46,049 bases of DNA, taken from an uncultured Bacteroidales bacterium. Lineage in GTDB: Bacteria; Bacteroidota; Bacteroidia; Bacteroidales; Bacteroidaceae. Below are positions 1 through 11,048 of the stretch, one piece after another. Within the stretch, counting starts at the first letter, position 1, and each line of letters begins with the position of its first letter. Position numbers and translations under genes: made by a program. The notes under the pieces are model-generated. The model worked only from the letters and a program-made list of their open reading frames with translations. It was not told where the DNA came from and searched no databases. The DNA lies in assembly GCA_902770725.1 (NCBI GenBank), contig CACXUA010000015.1, forward strand, positions 1 through 46,049, read 5' to 3'.

Positions 1-1041
1 GATGTCGTGCTTCAGTGCCTCGTCGCTTGGAGCCGTCCAGATTCCATCGGGATAGTAGCCTTGGTCGAGCACAAGACGCTGGAAGTAAGGCTTATTATTC
101 AGGTAGAAGTAACCACCAGCCAAGTGTATCTTGCGCATTCCGGCATAGGACTTCACCTTATCCAGCACGTTGCCCTTGGCGTCTCGAACCGTGTAGATGA
201 CGTCATAGAGGTAAGGCGTTTCAGGACTCCACAACTTGGGATTCTTGATGGGAAGCACAATGACGGTGTTGTTGGTTGCCGGAGCCTGTTTGCTCGACAC
301 AAGCTTCTGCTTCTCGTCGAACACCTGGACAGTCAACGTATTGCCGTTACCTTCTTCATAAAACTCAGGACGAACCACGAGTTGCTGCTGGTCGATGTCG
401 GGCGTCGCGAAGACTTGTTTCAGTCCCATCGGGTTGACAGCCTCCATCCAAACCGTCTGCCAAATGCCTGTAACACGCGTGTAGCTGCAACCAGCGCTTT
501 TCAGAGCGGTGCTTTGCTTGCCTCCGGGCTGCTTTCCGCCACGGAGGTTGTCCTTGACCTCCACGACAAGATTGTAGGCGTCGCCAGGCTTCACGTACTT
601 TGTAATGTCGATAGAGAAGGAAGAACCCGTGCCACAATGGCGCCCACGCTTGCGTCCGTCGATCCAGATGGTTGCGTCATAATCGACGGCACCAAAGTTG
701 AGGAAGATGTTCTTGCCTGCCCATTCTTTCGGAATATTAATGAGGCGGCGGTACCAGATGCAGGGAATGAAGTCGGTGTACTGCACGCCCGAGAGGCTGC
801 TCTCAGGGCAGAAGGGGACGGTAATGTTGCCTTCGAAGTCCTGTCTGTTGCGCCAGCCCTTCTCGCCACCCGTCTGGCCGAAGTCGAAACTGTAGCCCCA
901 AGTGCCGTTCAAGTTTACCCAGTCGGCACGTTCGAACTGAGGTCGTGGGTACTCGCTGCGAGGAACGTCCGCTGCCTTCACACTGCTGCCCAATCCGAGC
1001 AACAGGGTCGCTGCCATGAGCAGCTTGCTGAAGTTTTTCAT
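1..1041 (-). CDS. Glycoside hydrolase family 2 protein (beta-galactosidase-like), 3' part cut by window edge
   Basis: The first 347 codons of a secreted glycosidase are present; the C-terminal part lies outside the window. Residues 1-23 form a signal peptide (MKNFSKLLMAATLLLGLGSS then VKAAD). The following sequence has the GH2 order: a jelly-roll sugar-binding domain (about 30-200, with CIWYRRLINIP and the ITKYVKPGD loop), an immunoglobulin-like beta-sandwich (about 205-310), and the start of the TIM barrel near FQRLVLDQGYYPDGIWTAPS. The catalytic acid/base and nucleophile glutamates would lie beyond the edge and cannot be checked. Substrate (beta-galactoside, glucuronide or mannoside) cannot be decided. 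It shares orientation with the regulator and rhamnosidase genes upstream, so it probably belongs to the same glycan-degradation locus, although 185 bases and a repeat array separate it from them. Confidence 0.85.
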   Translation of the reverse strand, partial: MKNFSKLLMAATLLLGLGSSVKAADVPRSEYPRPQFERADWVNLNGTWGYSFDFGQTGGEKGWRNRQDFEGNITVPFCPESSLSGVQYTDFIPCIWYRRLINIPKEWAGKNIFLNFGAVDYDATIWIDGRKRGRHCGTGSSFSIDITKYVKPGDAYNLVVEVKDNLRGGKQPGGKQSTALKSAGCSYTRVTGIWQTVWMEAVNPMGLKQVFATPDIDQQQLVVRPEFYEEGNGNTLTVQVFDEKQKLVSSKQAPATNNTVIVLPIKNPKLWSPETPYLYDVIYTVRDAKGNVLDKVKSYAGMRKIHLAGGYFYLNNKPYFQRLVLDQGYYPDGIWTAPSDEALKHDI

Positions 1042-1147
1042 TTCGTCTGTCTTTATTATATTATATAATGTATAGTCTTGGTCCTTTCAGCACGACAGGT
1101 CGAGGCCCTTAACGGGATGGCTCACAAAACATGGCGTGCCGTGTTCG

Positions 1148-1213
1148 TTAAATATTCATGATGATTTAATTAAATATTCATGACCATTTAATTAAATGTT
1201 CATGACCATTTAA
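1148..1213. repeat. Three 22-base dyad units (phase-locked array 1)
   Basis: Three units at 1148-1169, 1170-1191 and 1192-1213 each begin TTAAAT and end ATTTAA with TCATGA in the centre, so each is close to a perfect 22-base palindrome. They follow the regulator stop codon (1227 on the minus strand) and precede the GH2 gene. The same unit type recurs at 41748-41813. The 13 bases 1214-1226 (TCAACGTCACTCG) resemble the flanking unit of that second array. Confidence 0.85.
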
Positions 1214-1226
1214 TCAACGTCACTCG

Positions 1227-1907
1227 TTAGAACAGTCCTTCGAACAGGTCGCCCTGCACGGTTTTCTTGGCTGAAGCGGTTTCCTTCTTATAGAGCTTCT
1301 GCAGATTTGCTACGGTCTGACGGATGTCGTCGCGCAGGTTTTCGGGTGCCAAGACCTCGATGTCGGGGCCAAGACCCAGAAGGAAGTACTGCAGTTGGCT
1401 GCTCTGGGGAAGCTCCACCTGAATGGTGACGGCCTTTGTCTGGCTGTCGCTGCTGCGCTGGAGCACTTCAGGGTTGCCGAGCTTGGCACGGATGGCTTCC
1501 TCGCCAGCCGTGATGCGAAGGGTGACGGGCATCAATGGTCCGTCGGGCAAAGCAGGAGCCTCGACCGGACCAGCCTCGTAGCGAAGGAACGAAGCGGCTT
1601 TCAGGAGCGGGTTCTTCCAGTCGAGGTTGATGTAACGCAGGATGCGTTTGTGGCCGCGACGGAAGCGTGGCTCGAGCTTTGCGCCCTTCTGCACGAAGTA
1701 AGCCACATCGTTCTGCAACATACGTTTGCTGCACTTGAAGTCTCGGTTGACAGCCTTGAGGCGCTGGTTCACATAATGAATCAGGCTGCGGGTGTTGCCT
1801 GTCTCGTTTGTTTTGGTACGTTCGCCCATGAAATACTCCATTTCAGGGTCGCGAAGAGCTTCGTCGAGGATCATCCAACGAAGGCGTTGCAAATCGTTCT
1901 GTATCAT
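1227..1907 (-). CDS. Compact HTH-WCX transcriptional regulator (WYL-family relative without an evident WYL domain)
   Basis: The 226-residue protein has an N-terminal winged-helix region (about 1-85; note CSKRMLQNDVAYFVQKGAKL, a form typical of the DNA-recognition part of Bacteroidota WYL regulators) and a C-terminal WCX-like segment (about 125-215) ending LLGLGPDIEVLAPENLRDDI. Full-length WYL proteins run to about 300 or more residues and carry a WYL ligand-binding domain between these parts; here only about 40 residues (95-130) connect them. It starts 8 bases after the stop of the GH78 rhamnosidase gene, so the two are almost certainly co-transcribed, which suggests local control of the rhamnoside locus or of another promoter. 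The family call is by pattern only. Confidence 0.6.
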   Translation of the reverse strand: MIQNDLQRLRWMILDEALRDPEMEYFMGERTKTNETGNTRSLIHYVNQRLKAVNRDFKCSKRMLQNDVAYFVQKGAKLEPRFRRGHKRILRYINLDWKNPLLKAASFLRYEAGPVEAPALPDGPLMPVTLRITAGEEAIRAKLGNPEVLQRSSDSQTKAVTIQVELPQSSQLQYFLLGLGPDIEVLAPENLRDDIRQTVANLQKLYKKETASAKKTVQGDLFEGLF

Positions 1908-1915
1908 GGTTCGTA

Positions 1916-4702
1916 TTATAAGTTTTTGAGGAATTCGGGAATGTTCTTTATGGTGTTCGTCACCTTGCGGAATATTGTGGGCTGCGTCTCGGTGAAGGTC
2001 TTGTGAGCTTCAATCGTGTAGGTACCCGAACCGACGCACAGGCAAATGTCGTCGCCCTCTATCTCCGCGCTAGCCCAACGCAGGCTGTGCATGCCCTGGA
2101 TGGTGTAGCCGGTGGGAATATGAATGCGGGCAGACGTGTTGGCAGGTATGTCGACCTCCCAAATGATGCCTTCATCCGTACGCTGCCATTCGCTGCTTAT
2201 CTTTCCATAAGGCGTGTCGTGAGTGGCACGGACATGGTTCAACTCTTCAGGCATGCTGAGGTACATGTCCAAATCCTTATAGGCTCGGCTGGTGGGCGAC
2301 TGCCTTATGCCGGCCAGGTTGCCATACATCCAGGGCAGAACATCCCCGAGGAGCATCACATGATTGCCGCTGTTCATCGCGGGATCGGCTGTGTTGCCGT
2401 TCCAAAGTTCCCAGATGGTCGTAGCGCCATTCTCTATCATATAGCCAAAGCTGGGATAGTCCTTCTGGAGCATCATCTGCATGGCTTGTTCGAGATGGCC
2501 TCCTCTTGTCAGGCACGTCAAGAAGTGCTGCATGCCAATCACGCCGCAGCTGATGTGGTTGTTATAGGTCTTCTCGGTCACATCGACGACGTTCTGCAGG
2601 ACTTTCTCCTCGTCGCCATTAGGAACGAGACCAAATTCGAGCGCCAAGAGGTTTGCCGTCACGGTATTGTTCGCATAGCTGCCCGTCTCGGGATGGTAGA
2701 AGTGACGGTTGTATGCCTCCTTCAGTTTCTGCTGACGACGGTCGTAATCCAACATGTCTCCCTCGCGTCCGAGCTGCATCGCCATCTGCCCCATCATCGT
2801 AAGCATGCTGTAATACATGGCGGTGGAGATGAGTTTGCCGTCCGTCTTGCGAGCCGGATCTTCGCTATGAATCAGGTCGGGTCGTTCGGGAGGCATGCAC
2901 CAGTCGCCATAGTTATTGCCCGTCACGATACCGTCCTGCAGGTTGCGCTCCAAGAAGTTCATGTAGTTCTGCAGGAAAGGATAGTACTCTTGAACTGCAT
3001 TCACATCGTTGTAACGACGATAGAGCATGAAGGTAGCATAAACCGAAAGCGCCCCCCAAGCCACATCATTGCCGCGAACCACCCAATAGCCGGGAGCCAC
3101 GTTGGCTATCATGCCGTCGTCGTCCTGCGTATCCCAAACGTCTTTCAACCACTTGTAATAGAGTTCGCCGTTATCGACAACAAGGTTCTCGCCATAACAT
3201 CCCATGGCGTGATCGCCCAACCAGCCCATTCTTTCGTCGCGCTGAGGGCAGTCCGTGGGCATACCATGATAGTTGCCGATGATGCCCCAATAGGCATTCT
3301 CGTGCAACTTATTCAGGAGCTCGTTGTCACACCAGAAGGTGCCTTGGTCGGCCATCTGGTCGTAGATGACCAAACCAATGATGTCCTTCAACTTGGGCTC
3401 TACGCTGATGCCAGTGATTTCTACAAAGCGGAAGCCCTGATAGGTGAGCTGCGGCTGGTAAGTAAACATGCCGTCTGAGGCGGGGATGTATGTGTCGGTA
3501 CACTTTGCAGAGCGGAGGTTGGCAACGGAAAGCTTGTCGGGATTGCTCGGGTCGAGTATCTCGGCATGACGGATAACGACGGGCACATCCTCCTTTCCTG
3601 CAAGGCGGACACGAAGCTGGCCTACCATGTTCTGTCCCATATCGATGAGGAAGCGGCCATCATCCGTGCGGCGAATGCTCTTTGGCTTCAGTTCTTTCTG
3701 TACTCTCATACTGGGACAGGGCTGTGGCTGCATGATGCCCGTCGGCGCCTTCAGTGTCTGGGCTTGCCCCCAAGCACTGTCGTCGAAGAAAGCCGTTGCC
3801 CAGCCTTTCATCTCGCGGGCTGCTTCGTAGCGTTCGCCGTCATAGAGATGATTGCGTTGTATCGGGCCATCTGCCGTGGCTTTCCAGTCTGGACCGCTCA
3901 CGATGGTCAGCGTGTCTTTGTCGGTCTCAATGACGAGTTGTGCCTTCAAGCGAGGCAAACCGTATGACGTACAACTCGGGTTGAAGCCAAGCACATAGCC
4001 GTTGCCCAGGACGGAGCCAATGGCGTTGTTACCTCGACGCAAGAGCTTCGTAACATCGTATGTGTTGTAATAGACGGTCTTGGTGTAGTCGGTCTGCAAC
4101 GTGCCGAAGACATCCTTGCTGACCGGCTTGCCGTTGATGTACGTCTGGCCGTATCCCATACCACTTATATAGAGCGTGGCGCGACGAGCTTTGCCGTTGA
4201 CAAAGAACGCACGACGCATATAACGTGCCGGCAGATCACGGCTTTTATTGTCATCAATCACGATGCGATCGGCGTCGTCGATGCCTATCCATTGTGCTTT
4301 GTCGTCGAACGCCTTGAGTCCCGTCAGGAAGCTTTGCACGGGACTGACGATGTGCTCGCCTGTGCTAAGCCAGACCTCGACCTGCCAGAACACGCGGCTC
4401 TGGTAGGGCAAGCGTCGTCCCTGATAAGGCACAGCGATGCTTTCGTCGTTACTCGTGCGGCCGCTGTCCCAAAGGAGGTTGCGTTCGGCTTTGATGTCGG
4501 CCTTCGATGTTGCCACGAGAATGCGGTAGGCCATCTGCTTCACATTGGGTTTCTCGCTGACTGTTTGCCAGGAGAACTGTGCAGTTCGGGTTATTCCAGC
4601 GGGTTCTGTCATACGGCAAACGCGGAAACCTGTCAGGTCGCTTGCGACTGCACTCTGTATCATCATGAATAATGCCACCAAGGGCAACACAAATCGTCTC
4701 AT
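1916..4702 (-). CDS. Alpha-L-rhamnosidase, glycoside hydrolase family 78
   Basis: A 928-residue secreted enzyme that removes terminal alpha-L-rhamnose from plant or microbial glycans. Residues 1-20 are a signal peptide. Then come the N-terminal fibronectin-like and Bac_rhamnosid_N beta domains (about 22-330), the concanavalin-like domain (about 340-440) and the (alpha/alpha)6 barrel. The barrel carries the GH78 motif DCPQRDERMGWLGDHAM at residues 484-500, where acidic residues D489/E490 belong to the catalytic site, and ATTIWELWNG further on, whose glutamate fits the general base. The C-terminal beta domain (about 830-910) is complete. Length is normal for the family. The gene is divergent from the CE1-type esterase and is followed after 8 bases by the HTH-WCX regulator. 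Confidence 0.95.
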   Translation of the reverse strand: MRRFVLPLVALFMMIQSAVASDLTGFRVCRMTEPAGITRTAQFSWQTVSEKPNVKQMAYRILVATSKADIKAERNLLWDSGRTSNDESIAVPYQGRRLPYQSRVFWQVEVWLSTGEHIVSPVQSFLTGLKAFDDKAQWIGIDDADRIVIDDNKSRDLPARYMRRAFFVNGKARRATLYISGMGYGQTYINGKPVSKDVFGTLQTDYTKTVYYNTYDVTKLLRRGNNAIGSVLGNGYVLGFNPSCTSYGLPRLKAQLVIETDKDTLTIVSGPDWKATADGPIQRNHLYDGERYEAAREMKGWATAFFDDSAWGQAQTLKAPTGIMQPQPCPSMRVQKELKPKSIRRTDDGRFLIDMGQNMVGQLRVRLAGKEDVPVVIRHAEILDPSNPDKLSVANLRSAKCTDTYIPASDGMFTYQPQLTYQGFRFVEITGISVEPKLKDIIGLVIYDQMADQGTFWCDNELLNKLHENAYWGIIGNYHGMPTDCPQRDERMGWLGDHAMGCYGENLVVDNGELYYKWLKDVWDTQDDDGMIANVAPGYWVVRGNDVAWGALSVYATFMLYRRYNDVNAVQEYYPFLQNYMNFLERNLQDGIVTGNNYGDWCMPPERPDLIHSEDPARKTDGKLISTAMYYSMLTMMGQMAMQLGREGDMLDYDRRQQKLKEAYNRHFYHPETGSYANNTVTANLLALEFGLVPNGDEEKVLQNVVDVTEKTYNNHISCGVIGMQHFLTCLTRGGHLEQAMQMMLQKDYPSFGYMIENGATTIWELWNGNTADPAMNSGNHVMLLGDVLPWMYGNLAGIRQSPTSRAYKDLDMYLSMPEELNHVRATHDTPYGKISSEWQRTDEGIIWEVDIPANTSARIHIPTGYTIQGMHSLRWASAEIEGDDICLCVGSGTYTIEAHKTFTETQPTIFRKVTNTIKNIPEFLKNL

Positions 4703-4817
4703 ACTACATTATATTATATGATATGCGACACAAAGTAACACTTTTTTCTTCAAATATGAAAGCCTTTGCCAAAAAAATCCTTAATTTTGTGGCAGGAACG
4801 ACAGTTTAACAACATAA

Positions 4818-5981
<1,164 letters not shown>

Positions 5982-6000
5982 GCAAGACATAAACCTTTTG

Positions 6001-6032
6001 GGGGCGCGCTTCGGTGCGCCCCTTCTGTTTTG
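6001..6032 (+). terminator. Intrinsic terminator after the esterase gene
   Basis: GGGGCGCGC (6001-6009) pairs with GTGCGCCCC (6014-6022) around a TTCG tetraloop, followed by a T-rich tract. It starts 20 bases after the esterase stop codon. Confidence 0.85.
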
Positions 6033-6196
6033 TAAACATTTTTCCCTGACGGACGCGTTTTAAGCGCATCTTTTCCACTTTGTCATAGCCAGAGACCCCC
6101 GAAATCGAATTTGAGGCTTATTTTGCAACGCAATGGCATTCAGGCTGTTACAAAACGGCATTTTCTGAATCAGGCGAGAATATGAACAAGTCCTAA

Positions 6197-6350
6197 GTGT
6201 TTTAGGATAAAATTCGGGCTTTTTTCTCTATGAAATCGACACGGGGGAATTGCAAACGCCCCACAGGGAAATTGCAAATTCGACAGGCCGCATTGAGGAA
6301 CGTCCCTGCCTTCCCCGACCAATCCGACCTGCCGAATGGTATCACCCAGG
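6197..6350. repeat. Degenerate 22-base phase array in the 611-base intergenic gap (array 2)
   Basis: The gap 5982-6592 holds no convincing gene. From 6219 onward the sequence can be cut into 22-base units (6219, 6241, 6263, 6285, 6307, 6329) that align without indels. Units at 6241 and 6263 share GGGAAATTGCAAA-type cores (GGGGGAATTGCAAACG and AGGGAAATTGCAAATT). Unit ends alternate between CGAC (6219, 6263, 6307) and CCC (6241, 6285), which hints at an underlying 44-base period. Unit 6197-6218 (ending AATTCGGG) is a weaker member and overlaps a small hairpin TCCTAA/TTAGGA at 6191-6207. Similarity between the later units is low, so the array limits are approximate. Confidence 0.55.
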
Positions 6351-6526
6351 CAATAGAATGTAAAGTTTTTTCCTAAGCTTCTGGTAATCCTAACGAAATG
6401 CTTCGTCATACGAGAAACAACATTTTTCGTGCTTCAACTTTTAATTTTCAATTAAATTTCGTACCTTTAAGACGAACCCAGAAAGTTCTTCCGCTTGGAA
6501 AAATAAAGAAAAACTTTCGTTTTCCT

Positions 6527-6557
6527 TTTGTTTTTCGCTCGCTTATTCGTACCTTTG
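6527..6557 (+). promoter_or_regulatory. Bacteroidota-type promoter for the outer-membrane protein gene
   Basis: TTTG at 6527-6530 is followed after 19 bases by TACCTTTG at 6550-6557, matching the -33/-7 consensus. The start codon follows at 6593. Confidence 0.8.
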
Positions 6558-6592
6558 CACCCAAATTAGTATTAACTTTAATAATTACAGTT

Positions 6593-7318
6593 ATGAAAAA
6601 GATTTTATTTGTTATCGCCGCATTGGCAATGTTTAGTCAGAATGCAAAGGCTCTCGAAAACGAACCCGAAGAAGGTTTCACCTATATGGGACTCTTCGGA
6701 ATGAACATTTCTAAGCTTCAGAACCACGAATACGGTGCAAAGGCTGGTGCTATGATGGGAGCTAGAATAGATTATGTGCTTCCCAAAGCTCACGGAACCT
6801 ACCTTACAGCCGGTGTTGACTGGACCATGAAGGGCGGCAAAGGTGATGAAGATATTGTGCTTGATGGCTTTGAATATGAGGCAACCGGCAAATATGCTCT
6901 GCACTACTTTGAAGTTCCCATTCGCGTCGGCTTCCGCTACAACTTTACTGAAAGTATAGGCGTATATGGAGAACTCGGTCCCTACTTTGCAGTTGGTGTT
7001 GGTGGAAAGCACAAACTCAGCATCGAAGAAGATGGTGGCTACTTCAGAGATATAGAAGAAGACTTTTCTTATAAGGCTTTCAAAAACTATGGATACCCTG
7101 TAGAATCGTTCCAACGTTGGGATGCTGGCATCGGTTTCCGTATTGGTGCTGAATACAACCATCACTACAACCTGATGTTCGGTTGCGATTGGGGCTTGGC
7201 AGACATCTACCGCAACAGCCTGCGTGACGCCTATAAGGACGATCCTCTTAATTTTGGCGACACACTTCCAAAGGTTCGTAACTTCAACTTCAGCATTACC
7301 TTCGGCTATCGCTTCTAA
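6593..7318 (+). CDS. Outer-membrane beta-barrel protein (PorT/OmpA-barrel-like), function unknown
   Basis: I choose the start at 6593 because the residues from there ([20 protein letters not shown]) form a signal peptide and the promoter lies just upstream; the open frame extends further 5' but would put the promoter inside the gene. The mature part of the 241-residue product consists of alternating amphipathic strands ([44 protein letters not shown]) and ends in [10 protein letters not shown], the aromatic C-terminus typical of outer-membrane barrels. It resembles the general porin-like/PorT family of Bacteroidota with about eight strands. No substrate can be inferred. The gene ends 8 bases before leuS and may be co-transcribed with it. 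Confidence 0.8.
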   Translation: MKKILFVIAALAMFSQNAKALENEPEEGFTYMGLFGMNISKLQNHEYGAKAGAMMGARIDYVLPKAHGTYLTAGVDWTMKGGKGDEDIVLDGFEYEATGKYALHYFEVPIRVGFRYNFTESIGVYGELGPYFAVGVGGKHKLSIEEDGGYFRDIEEDFSYKAFKNYGYPVESFQRWDAGIGFRIGAEYNHHYNLMFGCDWGLADIYRNSLRDAYKDDPLNFGDTLPKVRNFNFSITFGYRF

Positions 7319-7326
7319 AATATTAT

Positions 7327-10155
7327 ATGGCAAAAGAATATAACTATCGCGAGATAGAACAGAAGTGGCACCGCCTTTGGGCGGAACGCCAGACATACAA
7401 GGTAACAGAGGATGAACGTCGAGAGAAGTTCTATGTCCTCAATATGTTCCCCTACCCCAGCGGTGCAGGCCTCCACGTAGGTCACCCGCTCGGCTACATC
7501 GCAAGCGACATCTATGCACGCTACAAGCGTCAACAAGGCTTCAATGTCTTGAACCCCATGGGTTATGATGCTTACGGTTTGCCTGCCGAGCAGTATGCCA
7601 TCAAGACAGGTCAGCACCCCGAGAAGACTACCTTCGCCAACATCGACCGCTATCGCGAGCAGCTCGACAAGATAGGTTTCTCGTTCGACTGGGACAGAGA
7701 AGTGCGCACTTGCACACCCGACTACTATCATTGGACGCAATGGGCCTTCCAAAAGATGTTCAACTCATATTTCGACGAGGAACTCCAGAAGGCTCAGCCC
7801 ATCGAGAAGCTCATCGAGAAGTTCAAGCAGGAAGGAACTTGGCCAGCCGACGAGAAGGCTCAGAGCGACCTGCTGATGAACTATCGCATCGCTTTCCTGG
7901 GCGAGACAATGGTGAACTGGTGCCCAAAGCTCGGCACCGTGCTCGCCAACGATGAAGTGGTGGAAGGCGTCAGCGTCCGTGGCGGCTATCCCGTCGAACA
8001 GAAGAAGATGCGGCAATGGTGCCTGCGTGTCAGTGCCTACAGCCAGCGTCTCCTCGACGGACTCGACACCATTGACTGGAGCGAGAGCATCAAGGAAACG
8101 CAACGCAACTGGATAGGCCGCAGCGAAGGCGCTGAGATAGAGATTCCCTATACCCTCTCCAAAGATGGAGACGAGGCAGGTTCCTTCACCATCTTCACCA
8201 CGCGAGCCGACACAATGTTCGGCGTTACCTTCTTCGTCCTCGCACCCGAAAGCGAACTCGTTGATAAGGTTACTACACCCGAACAGCGTGCTGCAGTAGA
8301 TGAGTACCTGAAGTACGTCAAGAGCCGCACCGAGAGGGAACGCATGATAGACCACACCGTGACGGGCGTCTTCAGCGGTGCCTATGGCATCAACCCCATT
8401 ACGGGTGACAAGTGCCCCATCTTTATCGCAGAATACGTGCTTGCCGGCTACGGCACAGGAGCCATTATGGCAGTGCCTGCTCACGACAGTCGAGACTATG
8501 CCTTTGCCAAGCACTTCGACCTGCCCATCATTCCGCTCGTGGAAGGCGCCGACATCTCGGAGGAAAGCTACGATGCCAAGGAAGGCATTGTCTGCAATTC
8601 GCCCATCACGCCCGACAAGAGCGTCGAGTACGACGGAGAGCGTCTCTGTCTGAATGGCCTTACTATTAAGGAGGCAATTTCCGAGACCAAGCGCTTCGTC
8701 AAGGCACACAATCTGGGTCGCGTCAAAGTAAACTATCGCCTTCGCGACGCTATCTTCAGCCGTCAGCGCTACTGGGGCGAGCCCTTCCCCGTCTATTACA
8801 AGAAAGGCATCCCCACAATGATACCGGAAGAGTGCCTACCCATCGAGTTGCCACAAGTCGAGAAGTTCTTGCCGACGGAAACAGGCGAACCGCCTCTCGG
8901 AAATGCCCAGATTTGGGCTTGGGACGAGAAGAATCGCAAGATTGTCGATAAGAAACTCATCGACGAAGCTGCCGGCATCTATCCCATCGAACTATATACC
9001 ATGCCTGGCTTCGCTGGTTCGAGTGCCTACTATCTGCGCTATATGGACCCGCACAACGATCAGGCTCTGGTCAGCGACCGTGCCGCATCATATTGGCAAA
9101 ACGTCGATCTCTATGTCGGCGGCTCGGAGCATGCCACAGGTCACCTTATTTACTCACGCTTCTGGAACAAGTTCCTCTTCGACCTCGGCGTAAGTAAGAA
9201 GGAAGAGCCCTTCAAGAAACTCGTCAACCAAGGCATGATTCAAGGCCGTTCCAACTTCGTGTATCGCATCAAGGAGACTAACACATTCGTCTCTTTAGGC
9301 CTCAAAGACAAGTACGACGTCACACCTATCCATGTGGATGTAAACATCGTGAAGAACGACATCCTCGACCTCGATGCCTTCAAGGCCTGGAGTCCGGAGT
9401 ACGCTACGGCAGACTTCGTCCTCGAAGATGGCAAGTACGTTTGCGGCTGGGCCATCGAGAAGATGTCTAAGTCGATGTACAACGTCGTCAATCCCGACAT
9501 GATTGTCGAGAACTATGGGGCAGATACGTTGCGCCTTTACGAGATGTTCCTCGGTCCGGTCGAGCAGTCGAAGCCTTGGGACACCAACGGCATAGACGGT
9601 TGCTTCCGCTTCCTCAAGAAGTTGTGGGCGCTGTATTGGGACAAAGACGGCAACCTCGCGTTGACCGACGACGAACCCTCTGCCGACAGTCTCAAGACGT
9701 TGCATAAGCTCATCAAGAAGGTGACAGGCGACATCGAGGCGTTCTCCTACAACACGAGCATCTCGGCATTCATGGTTGCAGTCAACGAGTTGAGCCAACA
9801 GAAGTGCAGCAGCCGCACCGTACTCCAGACGCTCCCCGTCCTCATCGCGCCCTTTGCACCGCACATCGCAGAAGAACTTTGGGAAGCACTCGGCGGCGAA
9901 GGAAGTGTCTGCGACGCCAAGTGGCCGCAGTACGAAGAGAAGTATCTCGTTGAGACCAGCGTGAAGCTCGGCGTTCAGTTCAACGGTAAGGTGCGTTTCG
10001 ACATGCTCTTCCCTGCCGATGCAACACCAGAGCAGATGATAGAGCTTGCTACCTCAGCACCCGAGGCAGCGAAGTATCTCGAGGGAATGGACATAGTGAA
10101 GACCATCGCTATCCCTAAGCGCATCGTCAACATCGTAGTAAAGCCAAAAGCATAA
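7327..10155 (+). CDS. leuS: Leucyl-tRNA synthetase
   Basis: Class I aminoacyl-tRNA synthetase that charges tRNA-Leu in the cytoplasm. The 942-residue protein shows [15 protein letters not shown] (HIGH motif, HVGH at 50-53), a CP1 editing domain with the threonine-rich region [13 protein letters not shown] followed by [16 protein letters not shown], and [11 protein letters not shown] (KMSKS at 712-716), then an anticodon-binding helical domain and a short C-terminal domain. It is longer than the E. coli enzyme, mainly because of extra sequence before the KMSKS loop, as is usual in Bacteroidota. Its stop codon overlaps the start of the following yitT-like gene by one base (TAATG), so the two are translationally linked. 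Confidence 0.98.
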   Translation: MAKEYNYREIEQKWHRLWAERQTYKVTEDERREKFYVLNMFPYPSGAGLHVGHPLGYIASDIYARYKRQQGFNVLNPMGYDAYGLPAEQYAIKTGQHPEKTTFANIDRYREQLDKIGFSFDWDREVRTCTPDYYHWTQWAFQKMFNSYFDEELQKAQPIEKLIEKFKQEGTWPADEKAQSDLLMNYRIAFLGETMVNWCPKLGTVLANDEVVEGVSVRGGYPVEQKKMRQWCLRVSAYSQRLLDGLDTIDWSESIKETQRNWIGRSEGAEIEIPYTLSKDGDEAGSFTIFTTRADTMFGVTFFVLAPESELVDKVTTPEQRAAVDEYLKYVKSRTERERMIDHTVTGVFSGAYGINPITGDKCPIFIAEYVLAGYGTGAIMAVPAHDSRDYAFAKHFDLPIIPLVEGADISEESYDAKEGIVCNSPITPDKSVEYDGERLCLNGLTIKEAISETKRFVKAHNLGRVKVNYRLRDAIFSRQRYWGEPFPVYYKKGIPTMIPEECLPIELPQVEKFLPTETGEPPLGNAQIWAWDEKNRKIVDKKLIDEAAGIYPIELYTMPGFAGSSAYYLRYMDPHNDQALVSDRAASYWQNVDLYVGGSEHATGHLIYSRFWNKFLFDLGVSKKEEPFKKLVNQGMIQGRSNFVYRIKETNTFVSLGLKDKYDVTPIHVDVNIVKNDILDLDAFKAWSPEYATADFVLEDGKYVCGWAIEKMSKSMYNVVNPDMIVENYGADTLRLYEMFLGPVEQSKPWDTNGIDGCFRFLKKLWALYWDKDGNLALTDDEPSADSLKTLHKLIKKVTGDIEAFSYNTSISAFMVAVNELSQQKCSSRTVLQTLPVLIAPFAPHIAEELWEALGGEGSVCDAKWPQYEEKYLVETSVKLGVQFNGKVRFDMLFPADATPEQMIELATSAPEAAKYLEGMDIVKTIAIPKRIVNIVVKPKA

Positions 10156-11048
10156 TGCCAAAGGTAAACTATCGCAGGATATGGGAGTTCACGCTTGACT
10201 TCCTGGCCATCAACCTAGGCATGGCTATCTATGCCTTGGGTTGGGCCGCATTCTTGTTGCCTTATCACATTACGACGGGCGGCATGACGGGTATGTTCGC
10301 CATCCTTTACTACTTGACGAAGTTCCCCATCTCGGCTGCCGTGCTCATAGCCAACGCCATCCTACTTATCATTGCCTTCAAGCCACTTGGCTGGAAGTTC
10401 GTCGGCAAGTCGGCATACGCGGCCATTGCCCTCTCTTCTTTCCTCGAGCTGGGGCAACAAATGATGACAGATGAGAGCGGACACTTGATGCAGATCCTTG
10501 GCGAAGGCCAAGACTCGATGGCCTGCGTGCTGGGCGCCATACTGAACGGTTTGGGCATCGGCATCGTGTTCCTCACAGGAGGAAGTACGGGCGGATGGGA
10601 CATCATAGCGGCCCTCGTGAACAAGTATCGCAACATCTCCTTCGGGCGAGCCTTGCTGATTCTCGACTTTGTGGTCATTGCTTCGTGCTGGCCCATCTTC
10701 CATGATGTCCGGATGGTTGTGTTTGGCTACGTCACTTTGGTTGTCTATACTTATGCCCTAGACATGCTCATCAACAGCGCAAGGCAGGACATCCAGTTCA
10801 TCATCTTCACCAACAAGCCCAACGAAATCTGCCAACGCATCATTTCAGAGACCTGCCACAGCGTGACCTCGATGAATGGCGAGGGCTATTACAGTCATCA
10901 AGACATTAAGGTCCTCATCACCATTGTACACAAGAGAGAGTCCGTCAAGATACTTCGTCTGATTCAGGAGACCGACCCTGCTGCCTTCGTCTCGCAAAGC
11001 AGAGCAGAGGGTGTCTATGGGAACGGGTTTAATGTCATAAAGCCATGA
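10155..11048 (+). CDS. YitT family membrane protein, first of two tandem paralogues
   Basis: The 297-residue protein has five or six hydrophobic segments in its first 200 residues (for example AINLGMAIYALGWAAFLLPY and VLGAILNGLGIGIVFLTGGS, the GGSTGGWDII motif being typical of the family) and a soluble C-terminal domain (about 215-297, DUF2179) ending in a PAFVSQSRAEGVYGNGF region. This domain pair defines the YitT/DUF161-DUF2179 family, whose members are integral membrane proteins of unknown transport function. It overlaps leuS by one base and the next paralogue by four bases (ATGA), so leuS and both yitT-like genes form one translationally coupled unit. Confidence 0.92.
   Translation: MPKVNYRRIWEFTLDFLAINLGMAIYALGWAAFLLPYHITTGGMTGMFAILYYLTKFPISAAVLIANAILLIIAFKPLGWKFVGKSAYAAIALSSFLELGQQMMTDESGHLMQILGEGQDSMACVLGAILNGLGIGIVFLTGGSTGGWDIIAALVNKYRNISFGRALLILDFVVIASCWPIFHDVRMVVFGYVTLVVYTYALDMLINSARQDIQFIIFTNKPNEICQRIISETCHSVTSMNGEGYYSHQDIKVLITIVHKRESVKILRLIQETDPAAFVSQSRAEGVYGNGFNVIKP

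Noticed and set aside
2003..3478. Long plus-strand ORF opposite the rhamnosidase gene (491 codons)
   Set aside because: It is the shadow of the GH78 frame; codon use and composition are those of an antisense frame, and the minus-strand protein has clear motifs.
6398..6592. N-terminal extension of the outer-membrane protein
   Set aside because: It would cover the promoter and precede a perfect signal peptide start at 6593.
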